Assembly (NCBI RefSeq): GCF_905475395.1
Contig: NC_058338.1
Span: 9,438,935-9,502,934 of the forward strand
Origin: Chrysoperla carnea
Taxonomy: Eukaryota > Arthropoda > Insecta > Neuroptera > Chrysopidae
Reading direction: 5' to 3'
DNA length: 64,000 nucleotides
How positions within the stretch are numbered: position 1 is the first letter of the stretch; every line of letters starts with the position of its first letter. Below the pieces are notes generated by a model. The model worked only from the letters and a program-made list of their open reading frames with translations. It had not been told where the DNA came from and did not search any database. A program made the position numbers and the translations under genes. Positions 22,901 to 34,700 of the stretch are shown here, piece by piece.

Positions 22901-25764
22901 CATAGTTCACAATCAAATTTCTGTTTAACTTCTGACGGTATATGACTTAATAAATGTCTTTGATACGTTGCATGATTTCTACATCTGCAACAAAACACAG
23001 AACCTCAAATATCAAATCAAAAATATTTCTTTTCTTCATCAAAATTTGATTTCAATAAACAATTTACGTACATTTTATCACATTGTTCACATTTAACCTC
23101 CATATTATCATCAATTCGTGTTTTTCTATGGATAAATTTATGTTCAGTTAATTGTTGTTGTAAACGAAATTTTCGTCCACATTCATCACAAGAGAAGGCA
23201 TTTTCATCTACAAAAGTAATTTCAAAAATTTTAACATAAATTAAAAAAGGAAAAGAAAATTAAATTTTATTTTAAAAATACAGTGAAATTCGTTTAATGA
23301 TCAGTATCTGGGAAGTTAATCTGCAGACTTGGTCCAAAAGAGTAAAAAAAACAAAACCATTGTTCAACTAGCAGCATAGGAAGCTCAAGGTTGCAAAATA
23401 AGCCTGAAGGTCTATTTTTTACACTCCCACATAGAATATTTTTCTGAAAACCTGGAAGCTTACAGTGAAGAACAGGTGTAGCGGTTTCACCAAGATGTCG
23501 GCGATATCGAGAGACGGTACCAACTATAGAGACGGGATGTCACTATGCTTACAGGCTACTGTGTAATTTTTAATAAACGAGTGCTTTTACCAATTTTTTG
23601 TGTTTGAATTTGCAAAAAAACCTTACGAGATAGAAAAAAATGGGCATCACTCCTGAAATCAGCGCATTCTAAAACATATAATTTAGTAAAAATATCTCAT
23701 GCAGCTGACAAAAAAATTTTTTTTGCAGACCTGTGTTATTTATGAAATCAAAATAAACGAATCTCACACTAAATTTAAAAAGCTTTCAAAGCATACCTAA
23801 ATGTGAATCTTGATGAGCAATAAGTACCGATTCACTTTGAAATTTCTTACCACAAATGTCACATGGAAAACGTAATTTTTTGGATAATTTTTGTAAATAA
23901 TGATTATATAAATGATTTTTAAATTCATTTAAATCACTGTAAAGTGATTTACATTTTGGACATGAATATTTCATTTTAACATCATGGTGTGAATCAAAGT
24001 GATCTTGTAAACTGAATTCAGTTTGAAGCCAAGTATTGCACTTATAACACTTAAAACGTAATTTTTTTACCAACGAATGGCCATTATTTTTATGATTTGT
24101 TTCTGTCTTCGATACTTTTTGGTCATTTTTTAATAAGTCCTGGCAAAGTAAATCCACATTTTCTAAAATTCATAAAAAGCTGTTATTATATAATGTTTTC
24201 ATAAAAAAAACGGGAATCACAGATTATAGTTTTTAATTTAAAGCAGATCTGCAACTCCCTGTAAAATTTTTACTATTGTCGTTCTCTGAAGGCGCCTTTC
24301 TCCAGGTGGCTCTACACGTTATATTCGTGTAGGGCCATCTATTAGTTTTGATAATAATTTATTCATTTCAATGGTTGTTGGGGAAACAATATTTTATATA
24401 TTTTTAAATAAATAAACAATACGTCTTTCAAAATTCGTTCGCTTGTCATTAAAATTCGTTAAATTTCTTTGTGTGTATTCTCAATTGATTGTTTTTATTA
24501 ACATTTTGTGGATATTTGAATAGTGGCATTATTTAAGTATTTTGGTCGTTTTCATTGTGCCCCTGTTCATTAACTAATTAGTGTAATTTAGTCGTTTTAG
24601 GTGTGTTTATATTATTTTCCGATTTTTTTTATGGTATGTACTGAGTTTATTTTAGCGCTTAGGTCTTGTTAATCGTGTTGATTACATTTAGGTAGTGTTT
24701 AATTGTGATTATAATTGGCTATTAACGAAATAAAATGGTTTTACATTGCATTTAACTTACATCAAACTAATAATTAATTGCTATTAATAATGTTCATATT
24801 AAAATAAATATGCTATTTTATTTCAAATATTGTAATAAATTATTATTTTACTAATATTTGTTATTTTATTTAAAAAAACTTCACTTTATTTAATTAGAAG
24901 ACAAATTAATACAACAAAATTTAATAAAAAATGATAAACTGAAAAGAAATATTTCGAAATGTACCTAATACCCGCCATTTAAAAAAAAATAGTTTAATGT
25001 AAGTGCCTTACTCCAGGGGGCTTTATGGACAACATTTCATGTACAGTAGAGTTGCCTATCTATTTATGTAATAAATTATAATCTGTGATGGGAATGCCGG
25101 ACTAATTCGACCTATTAACGAGACGTTATACTACAGCAAATAGTTTGTAAGATAAATTTTGTACGTGATCTGATTAACTTAAGAATCCAAAAAAGTTAGA
25201 AGAGAAGAAAAATCAAACATACCTGGTTTTTTATCAAGAGATTCGTCGCCTTCCGAAAAATTACCATCACAATCTTGGCTAACATCATTTGTGAAATCAT
25301 GAAGGAAATGATCAATTGTCTCCAAATCATTCGCTAAAAGATATAATAAACGTAATATTTATGTACACAATTCTTTTTTTCCTTAGAATTAAATTGAAAA
25401 TACCATAATCATGAGCTACGGTGCTACTCTGATTTCCATGTAGATCTTGTATAAAAGGAGGTAAATCGTGAATTAAGGGTTTGACATCAGCTTGTTCGTA
25501 TTTATTATCAGAGTAACCAAATACACCTTCTAGCTTTCGTTGAGCATCTATTACATTATTTCGAAATCGATCTAAATCCGAAAGTGTTTTACAACAATAT
25601 AAACATGCTGTATGCGGTAACCGATCATTGTCGGTGATTTTTAATTGTAAATATTGTAAAATTGGTGGATTTAATTCTTTATTCTGTTTTAATTCGTTTA
25701 CGTTTCTTAAAGCTGTTGTTGGAAATTTTAATGCACATAATCGGCAATATTTTTCAGTATACAT
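19975..25764 (-). CDS. ZAD-C2H2 zinc-finger protein 3, with two alternative finger exons (530 or 529 aa)
   Basis: Exons in transcript order: 25764-25404, 25333-25226, 24162-23797, 23207-23072, 22984-22845, 22217-22091, then either 21942-21747 or 21437-21245, then 20133-19975. The ZAD (YCRLC and ACLYC) spans about residues 3-85 and 11 fingers follow, with the tail NQRSYPFIN. The two candidate seventh exons both start in phase 2 and end in phase 0, so each keeps the frame alone, while using both breaks it. They encode the second half of finger 8, finger 9 and the first part of finger 10. Intron 2 carries an 870-bp hAT-type MITE and the last intron a 584-bp TA MITE. The ATG at 25764 is used; an in-frame TTG upstream is not a likely start. 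Confidence 0.9.
20517..21100 (-). mobile_element. TA-target MITE, GGGAATATTC family (copy 2, 584 bp)
   Basis: The ends GGGAATTTTCATG and CATGAATATTCCC are flanked by TA on both sides. It has the same length as the copy at 47104-47687, so both are probably full length. It lies in the last intron of ZAD gene 3. Confidence 0.75.
21245..21437 (-). other. Alternative exon 7b of ZAD gene 3
   Basis: Acceptor TTTCAG and donor GAG|GTAAAT. It encodes [14 protein letters not shown], a full finger beginning [10 protein letters not shown], and [17 protein letters not shown]. It starts in phase 2 and ends in phase 0, exactly as exon 7a does. Confidence 0.8.
21747..21942 (-). other. Alternative exon 7a of ZAD gene 3
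   Basis: Acceptor TTTATAG and donor AAG|GTAAAT. It encodes [15 protein letters not shown], a finger beginning [10 protein letters not shown], and [17 protein letters not shown]. It is one codon longer than 7b, and the first finger has H-x4-H spacing. Confidence 0.8.
22435..22620 (+). repeat. Dispersed repeat with TAGTTGAAC motifs (copy 1)
   Basis: A phrase around GACTAGACTAGGCAAGTAG and GTTATCGATCCAACCCATTT is shared with 31905-32060. Both are in introns of ZAD genes. Ends and class are unclear. Confidence 0.5.
22648..22664 (+). repeat. Run of 17 G
   Basis: An uninterrupted G run in intron 5 of ZAD gene 3, unusual in DNA this AT-rich. Homopolymer length may be uncertain in the assembly. Confidence 0.9.
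24218..25087 (+). mobile_element. hAT-type MITE, 870 bp, with target duplication
   Basis: Inverted ends CACAGATTATA and TATAATCTGTG. The flanks ACGGGAAT (24210-24217) and ATGGGAAT (25088-25095) match at seven of eight bases, and an 8-bp duplication is typical of hAT elements. No transposase frame is seen, so it is non-autonomous. It lies in intron 2 of ZAD gene 3. Confidence 0.8.
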
Positions 25765-26820
25765 TTTCAAAAGTAATTAACTTTATTTTTTTCTTGTTTA
25801 TGACATTATTGACAATTCAAAGGAGGATTTGTTGTTAAATTACTTACTCATCCACACACCTATCAAGTAAAATTTAAAATAGATTACCAAAATATAACTA
25901 AAAACTTGGGATGGAAATTTGAATACACATACAAAATGCTTATTTATATTTACATTTTGAGATTGATCTGTAACTCGGAATTTTTAATTTCTTATGCATC
26001 ATTATAAAATATAGAATTTATTAAAGTCAGAGAATATATCTGTAAAGAAGCGAAAGTCAATGCTAATTTTTATCGCATGAAATTAATGCCATCTATGAAT
26101 ATCCCCGCAAACTAAACTAGTATAATCAGCTAAAAAGATCTCGTTATTATCTTATATAATAAGGTTCTCATCTTGTATGGTAAAATTATTGTCTTGCATA
26201 AAAATTGCATCACGTAAGAAAACTTATACAATTTAATTAACTTTGAAAACTTATTTATAAAATTAAATTATAATAATTAAGTTGTATGTACTTTTTAAAA
26301 TTGAATTTTATAAATAATTTTTCAAAGTTAATTAAAGATTATAAGTTTGCTAATGTCGTGCAAATAGGATAAATACCATTTTCATACAATACCACATTCA
26401 TCGAAATTACGTTCGCTTTATATCCATGAATTTTTTTTGTATGTATGTATTAAGAAAATATATTCAATAATATCCAAAATAAAACTTAACAAATAACTGA
26501 TAAAGAAAAATTAATGGTAAAATTGTTGAAAATTTAGAAAAAATTAAAACGTTATCCCGATAAATGATTTTATACTGTATAAAATAACCATTATTCATTC
26601 ATATTTATTTTAGGTGAAATGTGTACAAATTTATACAATAAAATATCGTTTTTATCAATTTTTCTGGTTAAATTATTTATATCCAATAATATACCTTTAT
26701 CTTTTATCCTTTACATCGATTTCAGGAATATCAAACAAAACCTACATTTGTAACAAAATATTACTACATTTATTAAAAAAGTTGAGTAAAAGTATATTAC
26801 ATTATTGATACTAATAGTAT
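25765..26820. other. Spacer upstream of ZAD gene 3
   Basis: This holds the putative promoter of ZAD gene 3 (TTGTCAATA on the minus strand near 25810). A fragment at about 26541-26600 (ACGTTATCCCGATAAATG and on) matches the interior of the repeat at 28490-28545 and 61530-61585. Nothing else is recognised. Confidence 0.45.
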
Positions 26821-26890
26821 GTCAAAGGCAGAGTAGTGGCTAGCACAGTCGCCTTCGGTTAGAAAGATCCATGGTTCGTATCTAGCATTG
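26821..26890 (+). other. tRNA-like module (terminal)
   Basis: An A-box-like GGCAGAGTAGTGGCTAGCAC and a B-box-like GGTTCGTATC are spaced as in tRNA genes or tRNA-derived SINE heads. It does not fold into a clean anticodon stem, so I do not call a functional tRNA. A related module is inverted at 62163-62231. Confidence 0.5.
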
Positions 26891-27851
26891 TCACATTAAA
26901 TTTTTAATTATATAAGTTATTATGCTGAGAGCATGCCATTTTTTATATCATTGTTATCAAAACCAAAAGCGACAAATAAGTAAAAGAGGGAGGTACTTTA
27001 TGTTATTTTAATTCCCACCCCCTGACAGAAGAGTGATTTATGGCATAAGTAGGAAAGTGAGACGGACTAACATAATTAATTTTTTTTTTTGCGAAATAAC
27101 ATTCTCCTATTACAAAATCTTATAAAAAATTTCATTTAACAAGAATAAATTTTAGCATGTACAAACAAAAACGCAAACAAAAAGCTCCGCGATTTTAGCA
27201 CCTCATGTGCGGAATTTCGATTGACCAATTATACCATCTGAAAGGTCAGAAATTGGTCATAAAAGGTCAGTTGGTCTCATTAATTGGTCAGCATCAGAAA
27301 ATTTTTATTAAAGATTGAAAAAACTCCACTTATGCGCGATCGGGAAGCATTCGCTGATAATTGGTCAGCTAACAATATAAATAATTGGTCAGTTTAATTT
27401 TTTTTATATTCAAAAAATAATATAATTTCGAAAAAATTTTCAATTTTTTCAACATTTGTACTAGGAGAACATAAGTGGGAATTAGTAGTTCCTGATAAAG
27501 AGAAAGGTGAGTAAGTGTTTTCACCCCGAAAGTCTAAAATTTTATTTTGGCAGAAAGTTATTGGTCTGCCCACTAGAGGTCACACTCACCAAACACGGGT
27601 GTGCAGACCACTAACTTTCTGACTTACGAGATGACAACAATTACCTTGCTATCAGGTACTACTTATTCCGTCCGTCCTTGATGTTCTCCTAGTAGAAATG
27701 TGAAAAAAATTGAAGTTTTTGAACGAAAAAAAACTAATTTTTTCATCATTTACTAGGCAAACATGCTGTGGTGGAAATTTGAAAAAAAATGAAAATAAAA
27801 ATCAGATTTTGCTTAAAAGATTTAATGAACTTTTTTTTAATATATGTCCTC

Positions 27852-27920
27852 ACCTAGTTTCGAACCAAGGGACTATTTATTCGAAGTCAGATACGCTAAC
27901 CATTATACCATTAGGGCTCT
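27852..27920 (-). other. tRNA-like module (internal)
   Basis: On the minus strand, TGGTATAATGGTTAGCGTAT resembles the D-arm and A box of a tRNA, and GGTTCGAAACT the B box, at tRNA-like spacing. The anticodon stem is weak. The same segment occurs at 60881-60952. Confidence 0.5.
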
Positions 27921-28703
27921 GTTATTCGTATTAATAAATAATTATATTCATATTTTCGACTTTCTTAAATTATAACAAAAAGTAAAACTCATTTTCGGAA
28001 AATTTTGAGTAGTATTATTACAAAAAAAAATGGCAAACGAAGTTTGAAATACTTACCTATCGTGAAGTTCGAAATACTTACCTATTTTTAACTGAAATAA
28101 TATTGTATAGCTACAGAGAGATGGGGAAAAATAAAATAAAAACAGGGTTTGAGTTTTCAATTTTATTTAAATGAAATCAAAATACATAAAAACTATTTAC
28201 GAATTACTTGCACATAATTCCATATAATTAATTTCATCTTAAAAAAATTTTTTTGCATCAATTTTTTTTTACAAACCAAATACCACACAAAAATAAAATG
28301 AAAATCCAAAAAGAATATTACGTATTTAGAATCCAACTTCTTTATCTCACCTATATTTTATAAGAATTTGTTTGTACCTTTACTAAAAAAAAATTAATTA
28401 GTTAATTAATAATTTTGTTCTGAAAGGAAAAATGGGATAGAATAAAATAAAACAAAATTTAAAATATATAACGATATTTATTTATTTATATTAATTTGAA
28501 AACGTTATCCCGAAAATTGATTTTTTACTATATAAAATAACCTAATAATTATCAATAGTCTTGGTGGTGAGAAATTAGGGTTTGGAAAATTAGTTAATTA
28601 AAATACACATTCTTCTACTTAGTTAAAATTTTATTTATCAGATCAGATTGAATCGTTATTGTATAAAAAATATCATAAAAAGTATTATTATTGCTAAAAT
28701 AAA

Positions 28704-31700
28704 TTAATTACTTAAATCAAATGGATAAACTGGTCTGTTGGAAATGGAAAATTTACGTAAACCATGTTTTCGTTTTAAATGTTTACCATAATTAGCATTA
28801 TTTGTAAAATGAAGATTGCATTCGTTACATGAGTACGGTCGTTCACCAGTATGTTGACGCAAATGTATCTTAAAATTTATGAAAAAAATGTTACTTATAT
28901 ACCAAAAAATACGTATATTTAAAAAGAAAAAAGTGAGCGAGAATATGATTGAATGTTGCTTCATCACAAGAAAAAATATTATTAAAATAAATTAAATACT
29001 AAATACTATAATAAACGATGCTCAAAATGGCCGACAACTTGGAAAATTTTGAAGAACCCATAGAGATAATACCATAGAGCTGCAAAGTCACAGTAGAGAA
29101 CACTTGATCACAGTAGATATTAATATAAAATAGACCCTTTTCATGAAAAACAGAAATACTTTTTGATAATTTTTTATGAAAATATAGGTCGAGTAAAGCC
29201 TGTAACTCAAAAATTACGCATTTTTAACAATAAAAACACTATGGAAAAAATTGTAAAAAATTCACAATATTTGAAATAACATAAAAGGATTTTTTTTTGT
29301 TCCGCCGCACACGTGATCTGTGATGTCAATCCGACAAGCAATGGCAATAAAACAGAGTCAACAGTTGTATTAATATATCATTATTATCAACTTTAAATGA
29401 CGTCAAACCAACCTTCGTGTAACATCGTGTGTTTCCGGATCGTTTTCGCCAATTTGAATTTTAATGATTTTCATTGTCTGTTTTTTCAGTCATATTCTCC
29501 AAAAAAAATTGGGGAAAAAAATTAGCCCATTTATCAAGACATTTACTTTCATTTAAAAAAAAAGAAGAAAATGTGAAAAAGGTCTATTGCTTATATTATG
29601 TTCTTAAAATACATAAAGTGATACCATATTAAATGGTGTTGCAACATTCAATAATTATCTCACACCTTATAATATGTAGAATACCTTAAGATATGATTTT
29701 CGTTTAAATAATTTTTTACAGAATTCACATTCAAATGGTAGTTCGTCGCTGTGTACTTTTCCATGATCATTTAATCGAAGCTTATTACTAAATTTTTTGC
29801 CACAAATTTCACAGGCAAATAATTTTTCATCGTTATGAGTTAATTTATGTCTTAATAATACTCGATCACTTTTGAAACTAAAAAGAAATATTAAATACAG
29901 TGAAAGCCAAAAGAACACTATCGATCGTTTTTGGCCCACTCTGTAATTTACCAACAAAATTAGTCATGTACAATTTGTTTCGTATCATCTTATTTTCGTA
30001 CTAGCCGAATCAATACCTCGATTTTATCTAAAATGACGAATTTGACTTAAACTTTCGAGATATATCGAAAAACTAAACACGTACAGTATTTTTCTAGTTT
30101 CCGCTGTGCCTTTTTCCAACTTATGTTTAAATACTTCCCACTAACTCTAAATATACCCCAACGCAAGTCGAAGAACAAAGTTTTGAAAAACTTTAAAATA
30201 TTTTCTTAAAAGAGGTTTTTCGGTCAATTTGACTCAAAATTTTATAAAAGGTCGTTCTTAAAATGCTGAGGTGTCCCTTAAGTATTTCAATGGAAAATTT
30301 TTGAGATATTTGACGTAAAAGTAACGCCAACGGGACCTTATATCTACCGTAATATTCGACTCAGGAGAAAAATGATTGGAAGACCTGTATTTACGGTTGT
30401 CACCACTCCCGATATCAACTTAAATTCTCCTGTGTTCAGTAAAAAAAGCTATTATTTTAATATTTGTTTGAAATTCAGATAAATTCGACAATCCTGAGCA
30501 GTTTTTTCGGTGGTATAATAAGATTAATTTCATAACCTTGCTTATTTTCTGCTATATTCATGACTTTTGAGACAGCCTATATAATGTGACTTACGATGAT
30601 TGATACTTACGTTTTAGAACATTCATCGCATTTGTAGGGCCGTTCATTCGTGTGCGTTACTTTATGCTCAAGCATATTTACTTTACTCTTAAATACTCTT
30701 CCACATTCATCGCAAATATGTTTATCGTCTAAAGAAAATATAAAGAAAATTTAAAAAAAGAAAATATAAAGAAAATTTAAAGAAACTTAACTGTTACTAC
30801 TTCTATGTAAAACTTGATGATTTTTCAAATTAATTGCATTTAGGAATTTCCGATCACATTGATCGCACTGGAAATTATTTTTGAGTTCTTTCGGTACATG
30901 AGTTAATAAGTGCCTTTTTAATATATATTCGTTTATACACCTATAACAAAAAACCATTTATTTTGATCTTCAAAACTGATTATCTGGAAGTAATACGAAT
31001 AAGAAGATGTCAAATAGTATCATCTCAATACAAAGATTTTTAAAAGTAGTATCATCTTATTCCAAACTCTGTGCTGCTGAGAATTAACAAGCAAAACAGA
31101 TTTTTTTTAAATTTCAGGATTCGATATTTCGTTAACGGCTTAATTTAGACAAAAATATCTCTGGTGCATTTCGATTTTATTATCAAAAATGTGTGTGTGT
31201 CCGCGGATAGAGACTATACTTGTAAATTTCCTTATTTTGCATTTTAAGAAAAAAAGTCATTCTTTATAAGAAGTTTTGCTTATTCTGAAAAGTATGTGGG
31301 AATATTTAAAACTTCTTAATAATGTACAGGGTAGCCAAAAATTTGGAATTACTATTTTTATTTTTGGTAAACTACCCTTCTTTTTTATAAGTTGGCGAAA
31401 TGTTACTAAGAAAAGTAACTCGCAATTAACAATTATGACTCTATACAAAATATCAAAACAAATTTTTGACCACAACCACAAAATAATCTTGAGTTGAAAT
31501 TTTATGGATTAATTTACTTACGATTTGCCACATTGATGACAACTGAATAATTTCTCATTTGAATATGCATGATCTTTATTTTCTTTATGAATAAATTCGT
31601 GCTCTGTTAATTTTTCTTTTGATCGGAATTTTCTTCCACATTCATTGCAAGAAAAGGCATTTTGATCTAAAATAATTGAAATATTTATAATTAAATTCAA

Positions 31701-34700
31701 TCAACAAAAATTTCATACTAAAAAATAAAACTCAAGGCAATTGAGGATATCTGTCACCTCCCTCCAGACCTGGGTATACCATTTATTTATTTGGCCTAGC
31801 ATGTGCAACCAAACAGGGGATATTTTGCGTAAACACCACCAAACTGTGAGAAACAATAAACAATATTGTTGCTTACCGATGCCATATTTAAATGACCAGA
31901 TTAATAGGACTAAATTTAAATGACCAGACTAGGCAAGTAGTTAAACGTTATCGATCCAACCCATTTGCCCAATTGTTTGATTGAATGGTGGAATATGGTT
32001 CAGGCCACTAGTTGAACAGCGCCATTTAGTACAACGGCTAGGCTATTAATTGAACGGCTAAATAAGGACTGTGATATACATTTTGTGAGAAATAAAAACT
32101 GAAATTATTATAATATTCGTGTGATAACATACCTAAATGGAATTGATCTTTATGTGCATTTAATATCGATTCACTTTCAAACTTTTTGCCACAAATTTCA
32201 CAGGTAAAACGTAATTTTTTATCTATTTTCTGTAAATAATGGCTATACAAATGTTTTTTAAAATCATTTAAACTAATAAATAGTGATTTACATTTTGGAC
32301 AAATATATTTCATTTTAGCATCATGCTCGGTATCAAAATGATCTTGTAAGCAGGTTTCAGTTTTCATCCAATTACTGCATTTGTAGCATTTAAATCGAAG
32401 ATTTTTTAATATTGTAAGAGCGTTATTTAAAATATTCTCGTTGATACTAATAGGAGGTTCTGGATCTTCTTTATCTGGTTTTAATGTATCTTGCCAAAAT
32501 ACTTCCAAATTTTCTAAAATTAACAAATTCCAAATTATTTATTTAATTACAAACATATTTACAATTACATTTTGATGTGGGTGGAATCGGTTACTTCGTT
32601 CTTATCCAAGCGACGACAGTGTGATCAATTTTACCGCCCTCATTAATCATAATTGTTCACACTGCCGCTGCCTGGATTCGAGCCCGCAACCTTAGTCTAA
32701 ATAGACAAACAGTCAAAGACGAACGCCTTAAACCGCTTGGCCATATTCCCATATTAATATATACTACACAATTTTCACCTAATTAGCGCCCTCGTGCGTA
32801 AACAGTGATGTTTACAAGAAAATGTTTCAAACAAAAGTTGTTTATTTTTTTATAAGGAACATTTTTTACATTTAAACATTTGTTCTATCTCTAACGGTTT
32901 GTATATTTCATATATAGTCCAAGAGCCCGCTTCGGCCAGACGCACATCATTTCATAAAACCCTAAAGTTTATCTGCGCACGTCACCAACACAGGTAAGAA
33001 CGATGAGCGACTATGTAGTTTAGGTAGTGGTTACTTTGGCAGGTAACAGGTAACAAAGGTGTAAAAAACAGCACCTCAAGTACATTAAGACATAAAGCTC
33101 TATTTTTTTACATTTTCTTCAGAATAATATTTAAAATGACGTCATCCATTGCCAGACACTTAGTATAGTTTCAACCCCCTGCCGGACACCCCCAAACTCT
33201 AAAAAATTGTGATTACACTTACATTATAGTATAAAAGCTGAATTTTATATATGTTTCTTGGGGGGCTATGAAAAGAAGTTACCCCAGTAGCCGGACAGTT
33301 TTCAAGGTTTTTTCCATCTTGCCAGACGCCTTGAGAGTCCGCCGTCGGTGTAGCAGCACCTCAAGTACATTAAGATATAAAGCTCTATTTTTTTACATTT
33401 TCTTCAGAATAATATTTAAAATGACGTCATCCATTGCCAGACACTTAGTATAGTTTCAACCCCCTGCCGGACACCCCCAAACTCTAAAAAATTGTGATTA
33501 CACTTACATTATAGTATAAAAGCTGAATTTTATATATGTTTCTTGGGGGGCTATGAAAAGAAGTTACCCCAGTAGCCGGACAGTTTTCAAGGTTTTTTCC
33601 ATCTTGCCAGAGGCCTTGAGAGTCCGCCGCCGGTGCGAGCGCGAGGCAATATATATTCAGGCGGGTTTAAGTGAGATGGTGAGTTTAATAAAAAAATAAA
33701 AAAACAAATCTAAACAAGTGAAAACAAACAATTGACTGAGTTAATTGTTGAAATACCATGCATAGTCAGTGTTGATTTCTTTATCACATTACACATACAA
33801 ACATGTGACACATACATAACTGATAATCAACTATAGTACATATTATAAAATTTCCGCATAATTGGCGCCCTCACGGGTAAACAGTGATGTTTACGAAAAA
33901 ATGTTTCAAACAAAAGTTGTTTAATTTTTGATAAGGAACATTTTTTACATTTAAATTTTTGTTCTATCTCTAACGGTTTACAAGATGGGTCCTACGGACC
34001 CAAGACCCAATTGACCTATGATGCTCATTTACGAACTTGACCTCACTTTTTACGTCCTGAGTAAAAATTTCAACTCGATATCTTTTTTCATTTTTGAGTT
34101 ATCGTGTCCACAGACGGACGGACGGACGGACGGACAACCGGAAATGGACTAATAAGGTGATTTTATGAATACCTATGACAAAATTTTTTTCCTAACATCA
34201 TTATTTTTAAGCGTTACAAACTTGGGACTAAACTTAATATACTATGTATATTTCATACATGGTATAAAAAGTAATCCATAAATTTTTCGAGTTTTGTTAA
34301 AATTTTTGAGAAATTCAAGTTTTGACTGTGTGAGATAATAATATTGTTTATCGTATGAAATCCAATGAACAAATATTTTTATTATATTCATAGCCATATT
34401 ATAGAAAGTAAAAAATATTCTTATAATTATTACAGAGTTAAAAAAAATATTATTGTATACAAAAAATGATTTAGTAATGCTCAGAATTTTCATCGTTGTG
34501 GCCACTCTCAAGGCCTCTAGCAAGATGAAAAAAACCTTGAAAACTGTCCGGCTATTGGGGTAACTTCTTTTCATAGCCCCCCAAGAAACATATATAAAAT
34601 TCAGCTTTTATACTATAATGTAAGTGTAATCACAATTTTTTAGAGTTTGGGGGTGTCCGGCAGGGGGTTGAAACTATACTAAGTGTCTGGCAATGGCTAA

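Larger units (their letters stand above)
26821..28545 (+). mobile_element. Inverted-repeat element with tRNA-like modules and TTGGTCA motifs (copy 1)
   Basis: It begins with a tRNA-like segment and runs through a phrase containing CCACCCCCTGACAG, a block dense in TTGGTCA, a hairpin around the phrase TTGGTCTGC / GCAGACCA, and a second, reversed tRNA-like segment. The part from about 27170 to 28545 is nearly identical by eye to 60240-61590. The right arm present in copy 2 is missing. No transposase is seen. Confidence 0.6.

Noticed and set aside
26821-26890. Functional tRNA gene
   Set aside because: A- and B-box-like strings are present, but the anticodon stem and acceptor stem do not pair well, and the segment is part of a repeated element.
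27710-27934. Frame of 74 codons duplicated at 60769-60963
   Set aside because: The repetition comes from the mobile element; the two versions differ in length and show no conserved protein feature.
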